Of a stretch of 64,000 bases of DNA, positions 36,801-47,493 are shown piece after piece. A program made the translations under genes and the position numbers. Origin of the DNA: Pseudomonas japonica (lineage in GTDB: Bacteria > Pseudomonadota > Gammaproteobacteria > Pseudomonadales > Pseudomonadaceae); contig NZ_FZOL01000003.1 in assembly GCF_900188455.1 (NCBI RefSeq), positions 278,017 to 342,016 of the forward strand, given 5' to 3'. Within the stretch, counting starts at the first letter, position 1. Each line of letters opens with the position of its first letter. The notes beneath the pieces are model-generated. The model saw only the letters and a program-made list of their open reading frames with translations, was not told the DNA's origin and did no database searches.

Positions 36801-36854
36801 TTGGTTTTCCTCGGCCAGGCAGTCTTTTTTGCTTTTCAGTGGCCGGGAAGGCAT

Positions 36855-36870
36855 TACAAGACCTGTGCCA
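36855..36870 (-). promoter_or_regulatory. Sigma-54 promoter of hoxK operon
   Basis: On the minus strand the sequence reads TGGCACAGGTCTTGTA: -24 TGGCAC, 5-nt spacer, -12 TTGTA (consensus TTGCA). Expected start is near 36844, giving a leader of about 44 nt to the TTG of hoxK. The NtrC-type HoxA, with its GAFTGA loop, is the expected activator. Confidence 0.85.
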
Positions 36871-37023
36871 TTCGGTCGCAGGCGGATTCACGACCTTGGT
36901 CTAGACTCGCCGCCCCCGCATTTGCGGGACTTCGCCCCGGGCCAGGCGGGAGACTGGCGCGCGGGGCGGGGCACGGGTGGAAAGCGGGTTACCGCTTTGG
37001 TGGCGCGGGTGGAAAGGCCGTGA

Positions 37024-38043
37024 TCAGGCGGGCGTCAGGTCGAGGCGGTCGTAGCCCTTGTAGCGGTAGAAGGCCCAGGACAGCGCCCAGGTCGCGACGA
37101 ACAGGCCGACGATCAGGTAGCCGAGCAGGCCGAAGTTCTCGTTGACCCGGGCGACGAACGCCCAGGCGGCGCCTTCCAGGCCGAACTGTTCGGCGAGCAG
37201 GTCGAGGGCCTCCATGCCGCCGACCAGCAGGGCGACGAGGATCGAGGCCGCGGTGATGGTCATGTTGTAGTAGAGCTTGCGTGCCGGGCGCACTTCGGCC
37301 CAGCGGTAGGCGCCGGTCATCAGCACGCTGTCGGCGCTGTCCACCAGGGCCATGCCGGCGGTGAACAGGGCCGGGAAGACCATGATCGAGAGCATCGGCA
37401 GGTGCTGCACCGCCTGGCTCGCGGCAATGCCGAGCAGGCCGATCTCGGTGGCGGTGTCGAAGCCCAGGCCGAACAGAAAACCCAACGGATAGAGGTGCCA
37501 GCTGCGTCGCACCAGGCGAAACAGCGGACGCGCCAGGCGGGCGAGCAGGCCGCCGCCGGCAAGCATGCCGTGCAGTTCGGCTTCGCCGAGGCGCTCGCCC
37601 TGGCGCACGCGGCGGAAGGCGCGGTAGACCGAGCGCAGGATCACCAGGTTGATCAGCGCGACCAGCAGCAGGAAGCCCGCCGAGACCGAGGTGCCGATCA
37701 CCGCGCCGATGCCGTGGAAGGCTTCCAGCTCGTCCTGCAGGCTGGCGGCACTGAGGGCGATCAGTGCCGAGGCGATGATCACCACACTGCTGTGACCGAG
37801 GGAGAAGAACAGACCGACGCTGGCGGTGGGCTGGCCTTCCTGGATCAGCTTGCGGGTGGCGTTGTCGATGGCGGCGATATGGTCGGCGTCCATCGCGTGG
37901 CGCAGCCCGAAGCTGTAGGCCAGCACCGCGGTGCCGAGCAGCAGGGGGTAGTCGCGAAAGGCCAGCAGGGCCCACAGCCAGGCCAGGCAGTTGACCGTGA
38001 TCAGGCCGATGAACAGGGTGGTGACGGGGGACGTGCGAGGCAT
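37024..38043 (-). CDS. hoxN: High-affinity nickel permease HoxN (NiCoT family)
   Basis: A 339-residue NiCoT transporter with about eight membrane helices. The signature RHAMDADHIAAIDN in helix II and LGFDTATE and FTAGMALVDSAD segments are present. It imports Ni2+ for the hydrogenases. ATG 38043 has GGAG 5 nt upstream; an ATG at 38064 would add seven residues but lacks a site. It has its own sigma-54 promoter and lies between the sensory and structural operons. The 222 bp between it and hoxK are GC-rich and hold only the hoxK promoter region. Confidence 0.92.
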   Translation of the reverse strand: MPRTSPVTTLFIGLITVNCLAWLWALLAFRDYPLLLGTAVLAYSFGLRHAMDADHIAAIDNATRKLIQEGQPTASVGLFFSLGHSSVVIIASALIALSAASLQDELEAFHGIGAVIGTSVSAGFLLLVALINLVILRSVYRAFRRVRQGERLGEAELHGMLAGGGLLARLARPLFRLVRRSWHLYPLGFLFGLGFDTATEIGLLGIAASQAVQHLPMLSIMVFPALFTAGMALVDSADSVLMTGAYRWAEVRPARKLYYNMTITAASILVALLVGGMEALDLLAEQFGLEGAAWAFVARVNENFGLLGYLIVGLFVATWALSWAFYRYKGYDRLDLTPA

Positions 38044-38091
38044 GCGGACTCCGGAGGCAGGCATGTTGTATGAGAATTATGAAAATCGTCA

Positions 38092-38107
38092 TACAAGGCC
38101 TGTGCCA
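38092..38107 (-). promoter_or_regulatory. Sigma-54 promoter of hoxN
   Basis: On the minus strand the sequence reads TGGCACAGGCCTTGTA, differing from the hoxK promoter at one base. Expected start is near 38081, about 38 nt before ATG 38043. Nickel uptake and hydrogenase synthesis should therefore respond to the same activator. Confidence 0.83.
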
Positions 38108-38138
38108 GCCTGGCAGTCACGAGCTGCGAGGTAAACCT

Positions 38139-38220
38139 TGTGGGAGCGAGCTTGCTCGCGAACGGCGGCGCAGCCGTCGTAAAACCTGAGTCCCAGGTCT
38201 GCCAGGCTCGCTCCCGCAAC
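38139..38220. repeat. REP-type inverted pair between hoxJ and hoxN
   Basis: It starts tgtgggagcgagcttgctcg and ends with the complementary ggctcgctcccgca, with an inner short stem (cggcggcgcagccg). It lies just upstream of the hoxN sigma-54 promoter and after the hoxJ stop, so it may end the sensory operon transcript. Confidence 0.75.
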
Positions 38221-38302
38221 ATTGATCTCGGCCATGTGTGTAGAGACCCGGGCCATTGGCCTGGAAACCTGGTTTGCACTCAGCCCCGCAAAGCGGAAAC
38301 CT

Positions 38303-39610
38303 TCAATCCAGCGCCGGCAGGCGCAAGCGGAACACCGCCCCGCCTTCGGCATGGTTGCCGGCCTCCAGGGTGCCGCCAGCCCGCTCGACGATCCCGTAGC
38401 TGATCGACAGGCCCAGGCCGGTCCCTTTGCCGACCGGCTTGGTACTGAAGAACGGCTCGAAGATCTGCCCCAGGTGCTCCGCGGCGATCCCCGGCCCGTT
38501 GTCGCGCAGGGACAGGCTGGCCCAGCCCGGCTCGGCGACCAGCTCGATCCAGATCCGCGGCGGCGCACTGGCCGCGTCGTAGGCGTTCTGCATCAGGTTC
38601 ATGAGGACCTGCAGCAGTTGCCCGCTATTGCCATGCACCCGTATGTCGGCGCCTGGCTGCCAGTGCACCTGCAGGTCCGGTGCGGTACCGCGGGTGATCC
38701 AGTGAATGGCCCGCTCGACCAGTTCGTTCAGCGACACCTCGCCCGGCTGCCCGCGATCCATCGCCGAGAAGCGCTTCAGCGCGCTGACGATATCGGCGGT
38801 GCGCTGGGCGCCCTCCAGGGTACCGTCGATCAGCGAGGGCAGGTCGGCCAGCAGCGGGTCGATGCGCAGTTGCCGGCGCAGGGCCTCGCGCTCCGCCACC
38901 GGCACCTCGCGATGCACCGCCGCCAGGTAGTCCTGCAGGCGCTGGCCATAGCCGCCAAGCACATGGGCGTTGGCCAGGACGAAGCTGATCGGATTGTTCA
39001 GCTCATGGGCCACGCCCGCCACCAGCCGCCCCAGTGCCGCCATCTTCTCGGCGTGCAGCAGTTGCTGCTGGGTGCGCTTGAGCGCTTCGTGGGCTTCGTG
39101 CAACTGCCGGTAGGCGTGCTTCAGTTCGCCCAGCGGCCGCCCGACCAGGACATGGCCTAGGCAGCGCCCATGCACGCCGCTGCGCACCGTGCAACTGAGG
39201 TCCACCGGCAGCAGGGCGCCATCGGCGCCGCGAAAGTTCACCTCCAGGTTGGCGCTGGCGTTGGCCTGGCGCAGCCCGCCGAGGACCTTGCGCAACTGCT
39301 CGACGCTGGTTTCGTCGCCGAGCAGGTCGTACACCGGGCTGCCGGGCAGGCGTTGTTCGTCGCGGCCGACCATCTCGCGCAGCGAATGGTTGGACTCCTC
39401 GATCAACCCCTGTGGATCGCAGGCCAGCAGGATGTCGGACATCGACCCGAGCAGCCCGGCGATGAACTGCTGCGACTGCTCCAGCTCGGCATTCTTCTGC
39501 TCCAGCTCGATCTCGTCCTGGACCAGTTGCGAATACACCTCGTCCATCTTGCCGATGACTTCGAGCCAGGCATCTTCATCGACATGCGGCGGTGGTGGTT
39601 TGCGGGCCAT
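38303..39610 (-). CDS. hoxJ: H2-signalling sensor histidine kinase HoxJ/HupT
   Basis: A 435-residue soluble kinase: an N-terminal coiled coil (about 15-50), PAS domain (about 50-150), second coiled coil, then H-box [12 protein letters not shown]-box NLMQNAYDA and ATP-lid [13 protein letters not shown]. It has no membrane segment. In this family the regulatory hydrogenase HoxBC binds the PAS region and H2 shuts off kinase activity toward HoxA. The G2 box GTGLGLS is intact, whereas R. eutropha H16 HoxJ is reported inactive through a glycine change there. It is the last gene of the hoxABC-nikR-hoxJ operon. Confidence 0.92.
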   Translation of the reverse strand: MARKPPPPHVDEDAWLEVIGKMDEVYSQLVQDEIELEQKNAELEQSQQFIAGLLGSMSDILLACDPQGLIEESNHSLREMVGRDEQRLPGSPVYDLLGDETSVEQLRKVLGGLRQANASANLEVNFRGADGALLPVDLSCTVRSGVHGRCLGHVLVGRPLGELKHAYRQLHEAHEALKRTQQQLLHAEKMAALGRLVAGVAHELNNPISFVLANAHVLGGYGQRLQDYLAAVHREVPVAEREALRRQLRIDPLLADLPSLIDGTLEGAQRTADIVSALKRFSAMDRGQPGEVSLNELVERAIHWITRGTAPDLQVHWQPGADIRVHGNSGQLLQVLMNLMQNAYDAASAPPRIWIELVAEPGWASLSLRDNGPGIAAEHLGQIFEPFFSTKPVGKGTGLGLSISYGIVERAGGTLEAGNHAEGGAVFRLRLPALD

Positions 39611-39616
39611 GGCGGG

Positions 39617-40060
39617 TCAGCTCGTCGGGTGCAGGTGGCTGTGGGCGCTGTCGGCCGCGTCCACCGGGATCAGGTTGAGCTGGCCATGGCGCACGCCGCG
39701 TTCCGCGCTCAGGCGTTCGGCGAAGGCCCGCACCCGTTGCACCGGACCCTTGAGCATCAGGCTTTCCAGACAGTGGTCGTGATCCAGGTGGACATGCTGG
39801 CTGGCGATGGTCAGGTCATGGTGGTCGTGCTGCAGGGTCATGACCCGCTCGGCCAGGGTCCGGGCATGGTGGTCGTAGACGAAACTCAGGTTGGCCACGC
39901 AGTGCAGCGACTCGGCCTGCTCGCGCAGGCGCGCTTCCTCGATATGCCCGCGAAGGATGTCGCGCAGGGCCTCGGAGCGGTTGCTGTAGCCCTGGGCGTG
40001 GATCAACCGGTCGAGGTCGGCGGCGAGCGCGTCATCGAGGGATATGGTCAGGCGTTGCAT
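39617..40060 (-). CDS. nikR: Nickel-responsive regulator NikR
   Basis: A 147-residue ribbon-helix-helix plus ACT regulator. The DNA-binding part is MQRLTISLDDALAADLDR with SNRSEALRD. The high-affinity nickel ligands correspond to His78, His89, His91 and Cys97 (QHVHLDHDHC), matching E. coli His76/87/89/Cys95. With nickel, NikR normally represses uptake genes. Its place between hoxC (13-nt gap) and hoxJ (6-nt gap) is unusual and couples nickel sensing to H2 sensing. Confidence 0.92.
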   Translation of the reverse strand: MQRLTISLDDALAADLDRLIHAQGYSNRSEALRDILRGHIEEARLREQAESLHCVANLSFVYDHHARTLAERVMTLQHDHHDLTIASQHVHLDHDHCLESLMLKGPVQRVRAFAERLSAERGVRHGQLNLIPVDAADSAHSHLHPTS

Positions 40061-40073
40061 GCTTGTCTCCGGG

Positions 40074-41531
40074 TCAGTGCACGGTGCAGACCATGCAGGG
40101 GTCGAACGAACGCACGATATGCTGCACGGCCACCGGGGTGCGCTCGCCGGGGCGCACCGGCGCACCTTCCAGGGCCTGTTCCAGGGCGCCGGGAATGCCC
40201 TGGGCATCCCGTGGCGAGAAGTTCCAGGTGGTCGGCGCGATGATCTGGTAACTGGCGATGCGGCCCTGTTCGACGCGCAACCAGTGGCCGAGTGCGCCGC
40301 GCGCGGCTTCGGTCAGGCCGACCGCGCTGCCTTCGTCGGGCAGTTCGCAGGCGACGTAGTAGGGTTCCGCGGGACGCAGGGCGAGCAGCCAGCTTTCCAT
40401 CAGCGGCACGACCCGCGCCAGTTCCAGCAGGCGCGCCAGCAGGCGGGTGTAGACGCTGCCGCCACAGCGCGCCACGGCCTGGCGCAGCAACGGCTGGGCG
40501 CTGATCAGTTGTCGGGCGATGGCCCCGGTTTCCAGAACCCGGCCACCCAGGCGCGGGGCCTTGTTCCAGGTGTAGGCGGCGGGTTTGTCCGGGTCCGGCT
40601 CGGTGATGCCCTGGGCCGGATGCAGCGGCCCGCCGCGATCGTCGAGCCAGGCGTGACAGGCGTCTTCGCGGATGCTGTCGAGTTCGAGTGGCAGCGCCTG
40701 GTCCAGCACGCTGTCCCAGAGGCCGCGGGCGAACGTCAGCGCACCGTCTTCCTGCGGATAGGCGCCGTAAGACAGGTACAACCCCGGCCCCTGGCCGAGG
40801 TGCTCCAGTCCGGCATCCAGGACGATGCGCAGGAAATGGCGCAGGTCGCCGTGTTCCGGCGCTTCGGCGTACCAGGCCCAGAGCTCGTCCTCGCTGCCCA
40901 GGTCGGCGATGCGCTGCAGCGGCGCGGCGAACAGCTCGGTTTCGAGGAACTGGCGAAACTCGCGGACGCGGGTCAGCAGGCGCAGGCGTTCGGCCGGGTC
41001 GATGGCCCGGGTCGAACCGCCCGGATGCACCGAGCCGGTATGCGGCCACTTGCCGCCGAGGGTGCCGATCAGGTCCAGCCAGCGCTTGCGCGCCGCCAGG
41101 GCCAGGCGCTGCTGGCTGCCGCTGTGCGGTGTGTAGCGCGCCACCGCGGCGGCGTACCAGGGCCGCTCGGCATACAGCGGGCGGACGAAGTCGGGCATGA
41201 AGAACAGGTAGAAGTGGCTGAGGTGATCGGCGAGGTTTTCCGTCGCCGCCATCAGGTTGGTCGCCACCAGGCCGTTGTGCGGTGCCTGCACCCCGGCCAG
41301 CGCGGCCAGGGCGCGAGACGCCGCCACCGACTGCGACACCGAGCAGATGCCGCAGACCCGTGGCGCGTAGACCAGCGCGTCGAGCGGCGGATGGTCGCGC
41401 AGGATCTGTTCGAAGCCGCGGTACAGGGTGGCGTTGACCTGGGCGCTGCGCACCCGGCCGTCATCGATGTCCAGTTGCACTTCGAGATCGCCTTCGACCC
41501 GGTTGAACGGGCCGACCAGCAGACGGGTCAT
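40074..41531 (-). CDS. hoxC: Regulatory hydrogenase large subunit HoxC/HupV
   Basis: A 485-residue NiFe subunit. L1 is RVCGICSVSQS and L2 is FDPCMVCTVH at the very end: it stops at the His, so it needs no protease. It is shorter than HoxG and lacks the TGCH version of L1, features of H2-sensing hydrogenases that resist oxygen. Forms the cytoplasmic HoxBC sensor. Starts 10 nt after hoxB. Confidence 0.93.
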   Translation of the reverse strand: MTRLLVGPFNRVEGDLEVQLDIDDGRVRSAQVNATLYRGFEQILRDHPPLDALVYAPRVCGICSVSQSVAASRALAALAGVQAPHNGLVATNLMAATENLADHLSHFYLFFMPDFVRPLYAERPWYAAAVARYTPHSGSQQRLALAARKRWLDLIGTLGGKWPHTGSVHPGGSTRAIDPAERLRLLTRVREFRQFLETELFAAPLQRIADLGSEDELWAWYAEAPEHGDLRHFLRIVLDAGLEHLGQGPGLYLSYGAYPQEDGALTFARGLWDSVLDQALPLELDSIREDACHAWLDDRGGPLHPAQGITEPDPDKPAAYTWNKAPRLGGRVLETGAIARQLISAQPLLRQAVARCGGSVYTRLLARLLELARVVPLMESWLLALRPAEPYYVACELPDEGSAVGLTEAARGALGHWLRVEQGRIASYQIIAPTTWNFSPRDAQGIPGALEQALEGAPVRPGERTPVAVQHIVRSFDPCMVCTVH

Positions 41532-41541
41532 GGTGGAGTCC

Positions 41542-42542
41542 TCAGCGGCGAGTCGGGCGGATGGCGGGGGCGATCAGCGCATGGTCGGCCGTGGCGTTCA
41601 GCCGGACACGCTCGGGCGTCGCCGATTTCGACAGCGCGGCGAGGGCGACGAACCAGGCCTTGGGCATGTCCGTGGGCAGGCCGATGGGAATCCCGGCGCG
41701 CTTCGGCGTCAGGTGGAAGCCGTGACCTGGTTCCTCGAAGCCCGGCGCCGTGCAGTTGATGCAGGCATAGCCGCCACGGGTGCAGGAGCCTTCGCCATTC
41801 CACAGGCGATTGTTGCAGTCGCCATGGGCCTGGGTGCCCTTGCAGCCGAGGTTTTCCATCATGCAGCCGAGATCCGACGGTTTCACCGCGCTGGCCTTGT
41901 ATTCGTAGAACTCGTTGCGCGTACAGCCATGGTGGACCAGTTGGTCGGCATAGAAGCGCGGTCGGCCGAGGCTGTCCAGGTCCTGTTCGGCGAACAGCCC
42001 GGCGGCCAGGGCCATCAGGGTGTCGGTGACCCAGCCGGGGTGGGTCGGGCAGCCGGCGACATTGATCACCGGCAGGCCCTGGCGCGAGCGGTAGTCGCCG
42101 CCCAGCAGGCCGCCCCGGCGTTCGCCGTCGTATTGCAGGCCACAGGCATCGGTGGGGTTGTTGCCCGCCGCGGTGATGCCGCCGTAGGCCGCGCAGGTGC
42201 CGATGCCCAGGGTGTAGTCGGCCACCGCCGCCAGGCGCCGGACCCAGTCGATCATCGCCACCCCGGTGCCGGCGAGCATATGGAACCGCCCGGTGCCGTT
42301 GGGGCCGCGCAACAGCGAGCCTTCGATGCACAGCGCATCCAGGTGGGTGCGACCGCTCAGGCAGTCGTCGAGGATGGCCAGCACTTCGTCGCCGCTTTCC
42401 AGCGACAGCGACGGATGCCACAGCAGCTCGATCCCGGCGCCGCGCCAGAGTCCGGCGAAGTCCTGGGTGTCGGCGCACAGCAGCGACATGTTGCAGCCGC
42501 CACAGCCGCCGGATTGCAGCCAGAGCACGCGAAACGGGGTGG

Positions 42543-42546
<4 letters not shown>
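41542..42546 (-). CDS. hoxB: Regulatory hydrogenase small subunit HoxB/HupU
   Basis: A 334-residue small subunit without a Tat signal, so cytoplasmic. Cluster-binding Cys appear in QSGGCGGCNMS, GIGTCAAYGG and NVAGCPTHPGW, then HHGCTRNEFYEY, LGCKGTQAHGDCNNRLW and GYACINC. The tail beyond the last cluster is about 55 residues, the part known in R. eutropha to aid HoxJ contact. ATG 42546 overlaps the hoxA stop by 4 nt. Confidence 0.93.
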
Positions 42547-44009
<1,463 letters not shown>

Positions 44010-44127
44010 GGAAGCCGCTTTCAGGTGTCGGGAAGCACGGGCGCGGAGCCCGAGATGGCGGAATGATGACATCCGCTGGCAGACACCGGAAGGGCGTGGG
44101 CGGGATTTGCCGTCGCCGGTGCCGGGT

Positions 44128-44352
44128 TCAGCCCGGTTTCGCCGACACCGGCGCCTTGGGCAGGGCGTTGCTCAGCTCCCAGGTTTCCAGGACCCGGGCG
44201 TATTCGAAGGCGTGCTGCGGATCGGCCTGGACCCACTCGGCGAACGCCTCGCGCTCGGCGACGCTGGCGTTGCCTTCCTGCAGGCGCAGGCACCACTCGG
44301 CCGCCTGGGTAAGGATTTCGTCGCACAGCGGATAGGGGAAATACGGCTTCAT
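44128..44352 (-). CDS. Small DUF4880-like protein (FecR N-terminal domain alone)
   Basis: A 74-residue protein. The segment ILTQAAEWCLRLQEG..FAEWVQADPQHAFEYARV matches the DUF4880 domain normally found at the N-terminus of FecR anti-sigma factors, but the membrane and periplasmic parts are missing. It lies 118 nt upstream of hoxA on the same strand. It may be a remnant of a FecR gene or a free-standing small regulator; no sigma factor gene is near. Confidence 0.6.
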   Translation of the reverse strand: MKPYFPYPLCDEILTQAAEWCLRLQEGNASVAEREAFAEWVQADPQHAFEYARVLETWELSNALPKAPVSAKPG

Positions 44353-44477
44353 GGGCGGCTTCCTGCAGGGTCGGGCCGTCACGGTAGCCAAGCGGATGGC
44401 AAAAAAACGTCAAAACGGCCGAGAGTGTGCCGCGTCATCGGGGCAGGGGGCGGTGTTCTCGTGGGGGCTGCTCACTC

Positions 44478-44914
44478 ATGGGCATGGGTATCTACACATC
44501 TTTGACGGCTTGGCGGGGAACCGTATCAAGGCCGTCAGGTGCCCGTCTTGAGTCTTGCAGCGCCCTCCAGATCGAGCGCCGCCCGCGCGGCGCTTCGCGA
44601 GCAAGCTCGCTCCCACAGTTTGTTGCAACGCGCCTATGCCTGACAGGCCATGGTTGACCGCCTTGTTGGCTCGACTCGATACCGAGTCGAGCCCAACAAC
44701 CTCCCCGCGATGCATCGTCGAAAAAACAAAGGCTGACAACTCAAATCCAACAGGCCATGGCACGTTGCAATCGATGTGGGAGCGAGCTTGCTCGCGAAGC
44801 GCCGCGCGGGCGGCGCTCGATCTGGAGGGCGCTGCAAGACTCAAGACGGGCACCTGGCGGCCTTGATACGGTTCCCCGCCAAGCCGTCAAAGATGTGTAG
44901 ATACCTCTGCCCAT
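44478..44914. repeat. Long inverted repeat, copy 2 (REP-derived, MITE-like)
   Basis: Nearly perfect 140-base arms (44478-44617 and 44775-44914) flank a 157-base centre that contains its own small palindrome (cgactcga..tcgagtcg, about 44671-44692). The REP core tgtgggagcgagcttgctcg is at the inner end of each arm. The left half matches copy 1 near 16 kb over about 95 bases. It occupies most of the gene-free stretch 44353-44934, and no ORF in it is convincing. Confidence 0.88.
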
Positions 44915-44934
44915 AGGAGCGAGCAAGCTCGCTT

Positions 44935-45498
44935 CTACAGGATGGGCGTCTGATGATGGATGGCTATCGCGCCGTTGGAGATGTCTACCGAGACGTGATA
45001 GGTATCCGCTTCATGCCTTGCCGAATAACCTTTCGGGGGTGCATCGGCGTTGAACATGAGGATCTTGTAGCTGCTGTCCGCCGCGCCGGCGCGCAGCTTT
45101 TTCAACGCGCTGCTCTTTTTGCCCTGGAAAAACGAAGGGGCGACATTGAAGGCTTCACCAATCAAGGTCTGGGTTGGCGAAGAGGCCCTGATGTCAAAGC
45201 CGTTCTTGTCTTCATTGCCGAATTCGACGGTGTACTCAGTGAAGGGAAAGCTCTTTTCCCGCAGCAGGCCAGCGATACCGTTGAGGATGACCAGATCGGA
45301 CATGATCCTGTTGGCGGCTTCGAAAAGCGTGACGTCCGGGTAGGGACCGACGCCAACCTTGTCCCTTTTCATCGAGGTCAGCAGCGCGACACCGCTCTTG
45401 CCTTGAACCGAGGCGCCAAGGTCGCTGAGGCTGCGTTCGAAGTCTTCCTTGATCAAGTGGATGTTCTGTTCGTTGAGGTTTCTGGTTTTCTGCTGCAT
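44935..45498 (-). CDS. Hypothetical protein
   Basis: A 187-residue soluble protein of unknown family. It starts MQQKTRNLNEQN (GGAAG site upstream; two more in-frame codon sets reach 45522). Charged helices dominate the first half; the C-terminal part is beta-rich and ends with ISNGAIAIHHQTPIL. No signal peptide or membrane segment. It stands alone, next to the large inverted repeat. Confidence 0.6.
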   Translation of the reverse strand: MQQKTRNLNEQNIHLIKEDFERSLSDLGASVQGKSGVALLTSMKRDKVGVGPYPDVTLFEAANRIMSDLVILNGIAGLLREKSFPFTEYTVEFGNEDKNGFDIRASSPTQTLIGEAFNVAPSFFQGKKSSALKKLRAGAADSSYKILMFNADAPPKGYSARHEADTYHVSVDISNGAIAIHHQTPIL

Positions 45499-45613
45499 GA
45501 CGCTTCCAGTGGGTGCATCCATCTATTTTTCTGGCGGTCGAAGTTTCCTTCCAGGCCAGGTGCCAAACCAGTCTACCTAGGCATCAAATTGCCATCCAGC
45601 GGCCCAGTGCCGT

Positions 45614-46954
45614 TCATGCCACTGATCGATCCGTGCTCGTTCCTCCCTGCAGCAGGCTCACCCATGCCGAGAACACCACCAGGCACGCCGCCACGCCAAG
45701 GCCGAGGCGCGGTGCGGATGCGGCGCCGAAGCGTTCGAACAGCAGCGCCATGAGCACGCCGCCAGCCGTCTGCCCGAGCAGCCGGGCGGTGCCCTGCAGG
45801 CCGCCGATGGCGCCGCTGCGCTGCACGGGGGCGGCGAGGAACAGGTTGCGGTTGTTGGCCACGTTGAACAGCGCGAAACCGAAGCCGCACAGCAGGGTCG
45901 GCGGGATGAGTTGCAGGACCGGGTCAGCGGCCCGCGGCAGCGAACAGAGGCACAGCCCCGTGGCCAGGCAGGTCCCGCCCAGGCAACACAGACGGGCCGT
46001 GGCGATCCGCTCGGCCAGGCGGCCGGCGAAGGGGGCGGTGATGGCCACACTCAGCGGCCAGGGCAGCAGGAGCAGGCCGGTCATCCAGGTACCCAGGCCG
46101 AGGTTGTGCTGCAGGAGGAACGGCAAGGCGATCGTGCCTGCCGTCTGACCGGCGAAGCAGAGCACCGAAGCAATCACCGACAGACGCAGGGACCGGCTGG
46201 CCAGCAGGTCCAGCGGGATGAGGGGCGTGCGTTTGCTCCGTTCCCGGCGGACCAGCAGCCACAGTTGCAGGGCAGCACAGGCCAGCAGCAGGCCCGCGGC
46301 TGGCGGAACGGTGATGACCAGCGCGGCGGCGCCGGTCAGCGCGGCGAACGCCCCGGCGTTGAGCAGGATGCTGATCAGCGCCGGACGCCGCGCGCTGGCG
46401 GCTGACGCCGGCAGTGCCCTGGCGGCCAGCAGTACCCCCGCGGCCAGGGGCAGGTGCAGGGCGAACAGCCCGGGCCAGGCAGCCACCGAGAGGAGTGCCG
46501 CGCCGATGACCGGGCTGGCCGCGGATGACAGGGCGACGGCCAGTGCATTCCAGGCGATCGCCGCACCCAGTCGCCGGGGCTCCAGCACCTGGCGCAGCAG
46601 GGCGACCCCCAGCGCCATGACGGCCGCCGCGCCGAATCCCTGCACGACGCGGGCGGCGACGAGCCAGGCGAGGGAGGGCGAGACGACGCAGAGCAGGCTG
46701 CCGCCGGCGAACAGCCAGACACCCCAGGTGAACACCCGGCGATAGCCCAGGCTTTCGCCGAGCGCGGCACAGGGCAGCAGCGCCATCAGCAGCGCGGCCT
46801 GGTGCGCGGTCAGGATCCAGGTGACGCTGGCTGGCGCGACTCGCAGCGCCGTGGCCAGCGTCGGCAGGGCGACGGCGATCATGGCGGTATTGAGGACCAC
46901 CAGCACCATGGCCGCCAGCACGGCACCGATCGCCAGCGCGGGGCGCCTGCTCAC
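45614..46954 (-). CDS. MFS drug:H+ antiporter (DHA2-like)
   Basis: A 446-residue major facilitator with about 14 hydrophobic segments. Motif C of drug exporters is echoed in SAASPVIGAALL, and the first loops have ALRVAPASVTWILTAHQAALL and GESLGYRRV. Probably exports a toxic compound. Its ATG overlaps the stop of the upstream cupin gene by 4 nt, so the two are coupled. Confidence 0.8.
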   Translation of the reverse strand: MSRRPALAIGAVLAAMVLVVLNTAMIAVALPTLATALRVAPASVTWILTAHQAALLMALLPCAALGESLGYRRVFTWGVWLFAGGSLLCVVSPSLAWLVAARVVQGFGAAAVMALGVALLRQVLEPRRLGAAIAWNALAVALSSAASPVIGAALLSVAAWPGLFALHLPLAAGVLLAARALPASAASARRPALISILLNAGAFAALTGAAALVITVPPAAGLLLACAALQLWLLVRRERSKRTPLIPLDLLASRSLRLSVIASVLCFAGQTAGTIALPFLLQHNLGLGTWMTGLLLLPWPLSVAITAPFAGRLAERIATARLCCLGGTCLATGLCLCSLPRAADPVLQLIPPTLLCGFGFALFNVANNRNLFLAAPVQRSGAIGGLQGTARLLGQTAGGVLMALLFERFGAASAPRLGLGVAACLVVFSAWVSLLQGGTSTDRSVA

Positions 46955-47493
46955 GCGCGGGTCTCTGGCACCCAGGTGCCGGCCTGTTCGATGTAGCGGG
47001 TCAGGTGCCGTGCTTGCTTGTCCTCTTTCTTCAGGTCCCGCTCGGTGAAGCGGAACAGCAGCGCCGGACCGGCCACGCAGCGGGTATCGTGGATGTCGCC
47101 GGGCAGGTACAGCTGGGTCTGCCCGGCGCAGACCACCGTGGCCCCGCGCTTCACCAGCCTGGCGTTGCCGTCCTCGTCCTCGATCCGCGCATAGGTGCCC
47201 ATTTCGATCGCCCCTTGCTGCACGGCATAGATGACCCAGCCCCTGCCGTGGTCATGGGGCGGCCGGTACAAGCCCTCGGCTTCGCTGTGGGCGAGCAGGA
47301 CGAAGCCGTGTTCCGGGTCCCGGTACAGCTCGCGCTGCGCCGCGGCCTCCAGATGCAGGGTTTCCAGCCAGGGTTCCGATACCGGGGCATTGACCAGCGC
47401 ATCCAGCTGGCGCTGGCAGTCGGCGACCACTTCCGAGCTCAATGGGCCCCAGGCGTCGCGCACCTCGTCGATGATTTTTTCCAGCGTGTTCAT
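46951..47493 (-). CDS. Cupin-fold protein
   Basis: A 180-residue small-molecule-binding or dioxygenase-like cupin. Metal-site residues lie in YRPPHDHGRGWVIYAV and QLYLPGDIHDTR. Such proteins include cysteine dioxygenase-like enzymes and sensors. It forms a two-gene operon with the MFS gene and is divergent from a LysR regulator. Exact reaction is unknown. Confidence 0.75.
   Translation of the reverse strand: MNTLEKIIDEVRDAWGPLSSEVVADCQRQLDALVNAPVSEPWLETLHLEAAAQRELYRDPEHGFVLLAHSEAEGLYRPPHDHGRGWVIYAVQQGAIEMGTYARIEDEDGNARLVKRGATVVCAGQTQLYLPGDIHDTRCVAGPALLFRFTERDLKKEDKQARHLTRYIEQAGTWVPETRA

Noticed and set aside
44555..44926. Several 60-125 codon ORFs inside the large inverted repeat on both strands
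   Set aside because: They are mirror images generated by the repeat arms and contain the REP sequence; also seen near 16 kb.
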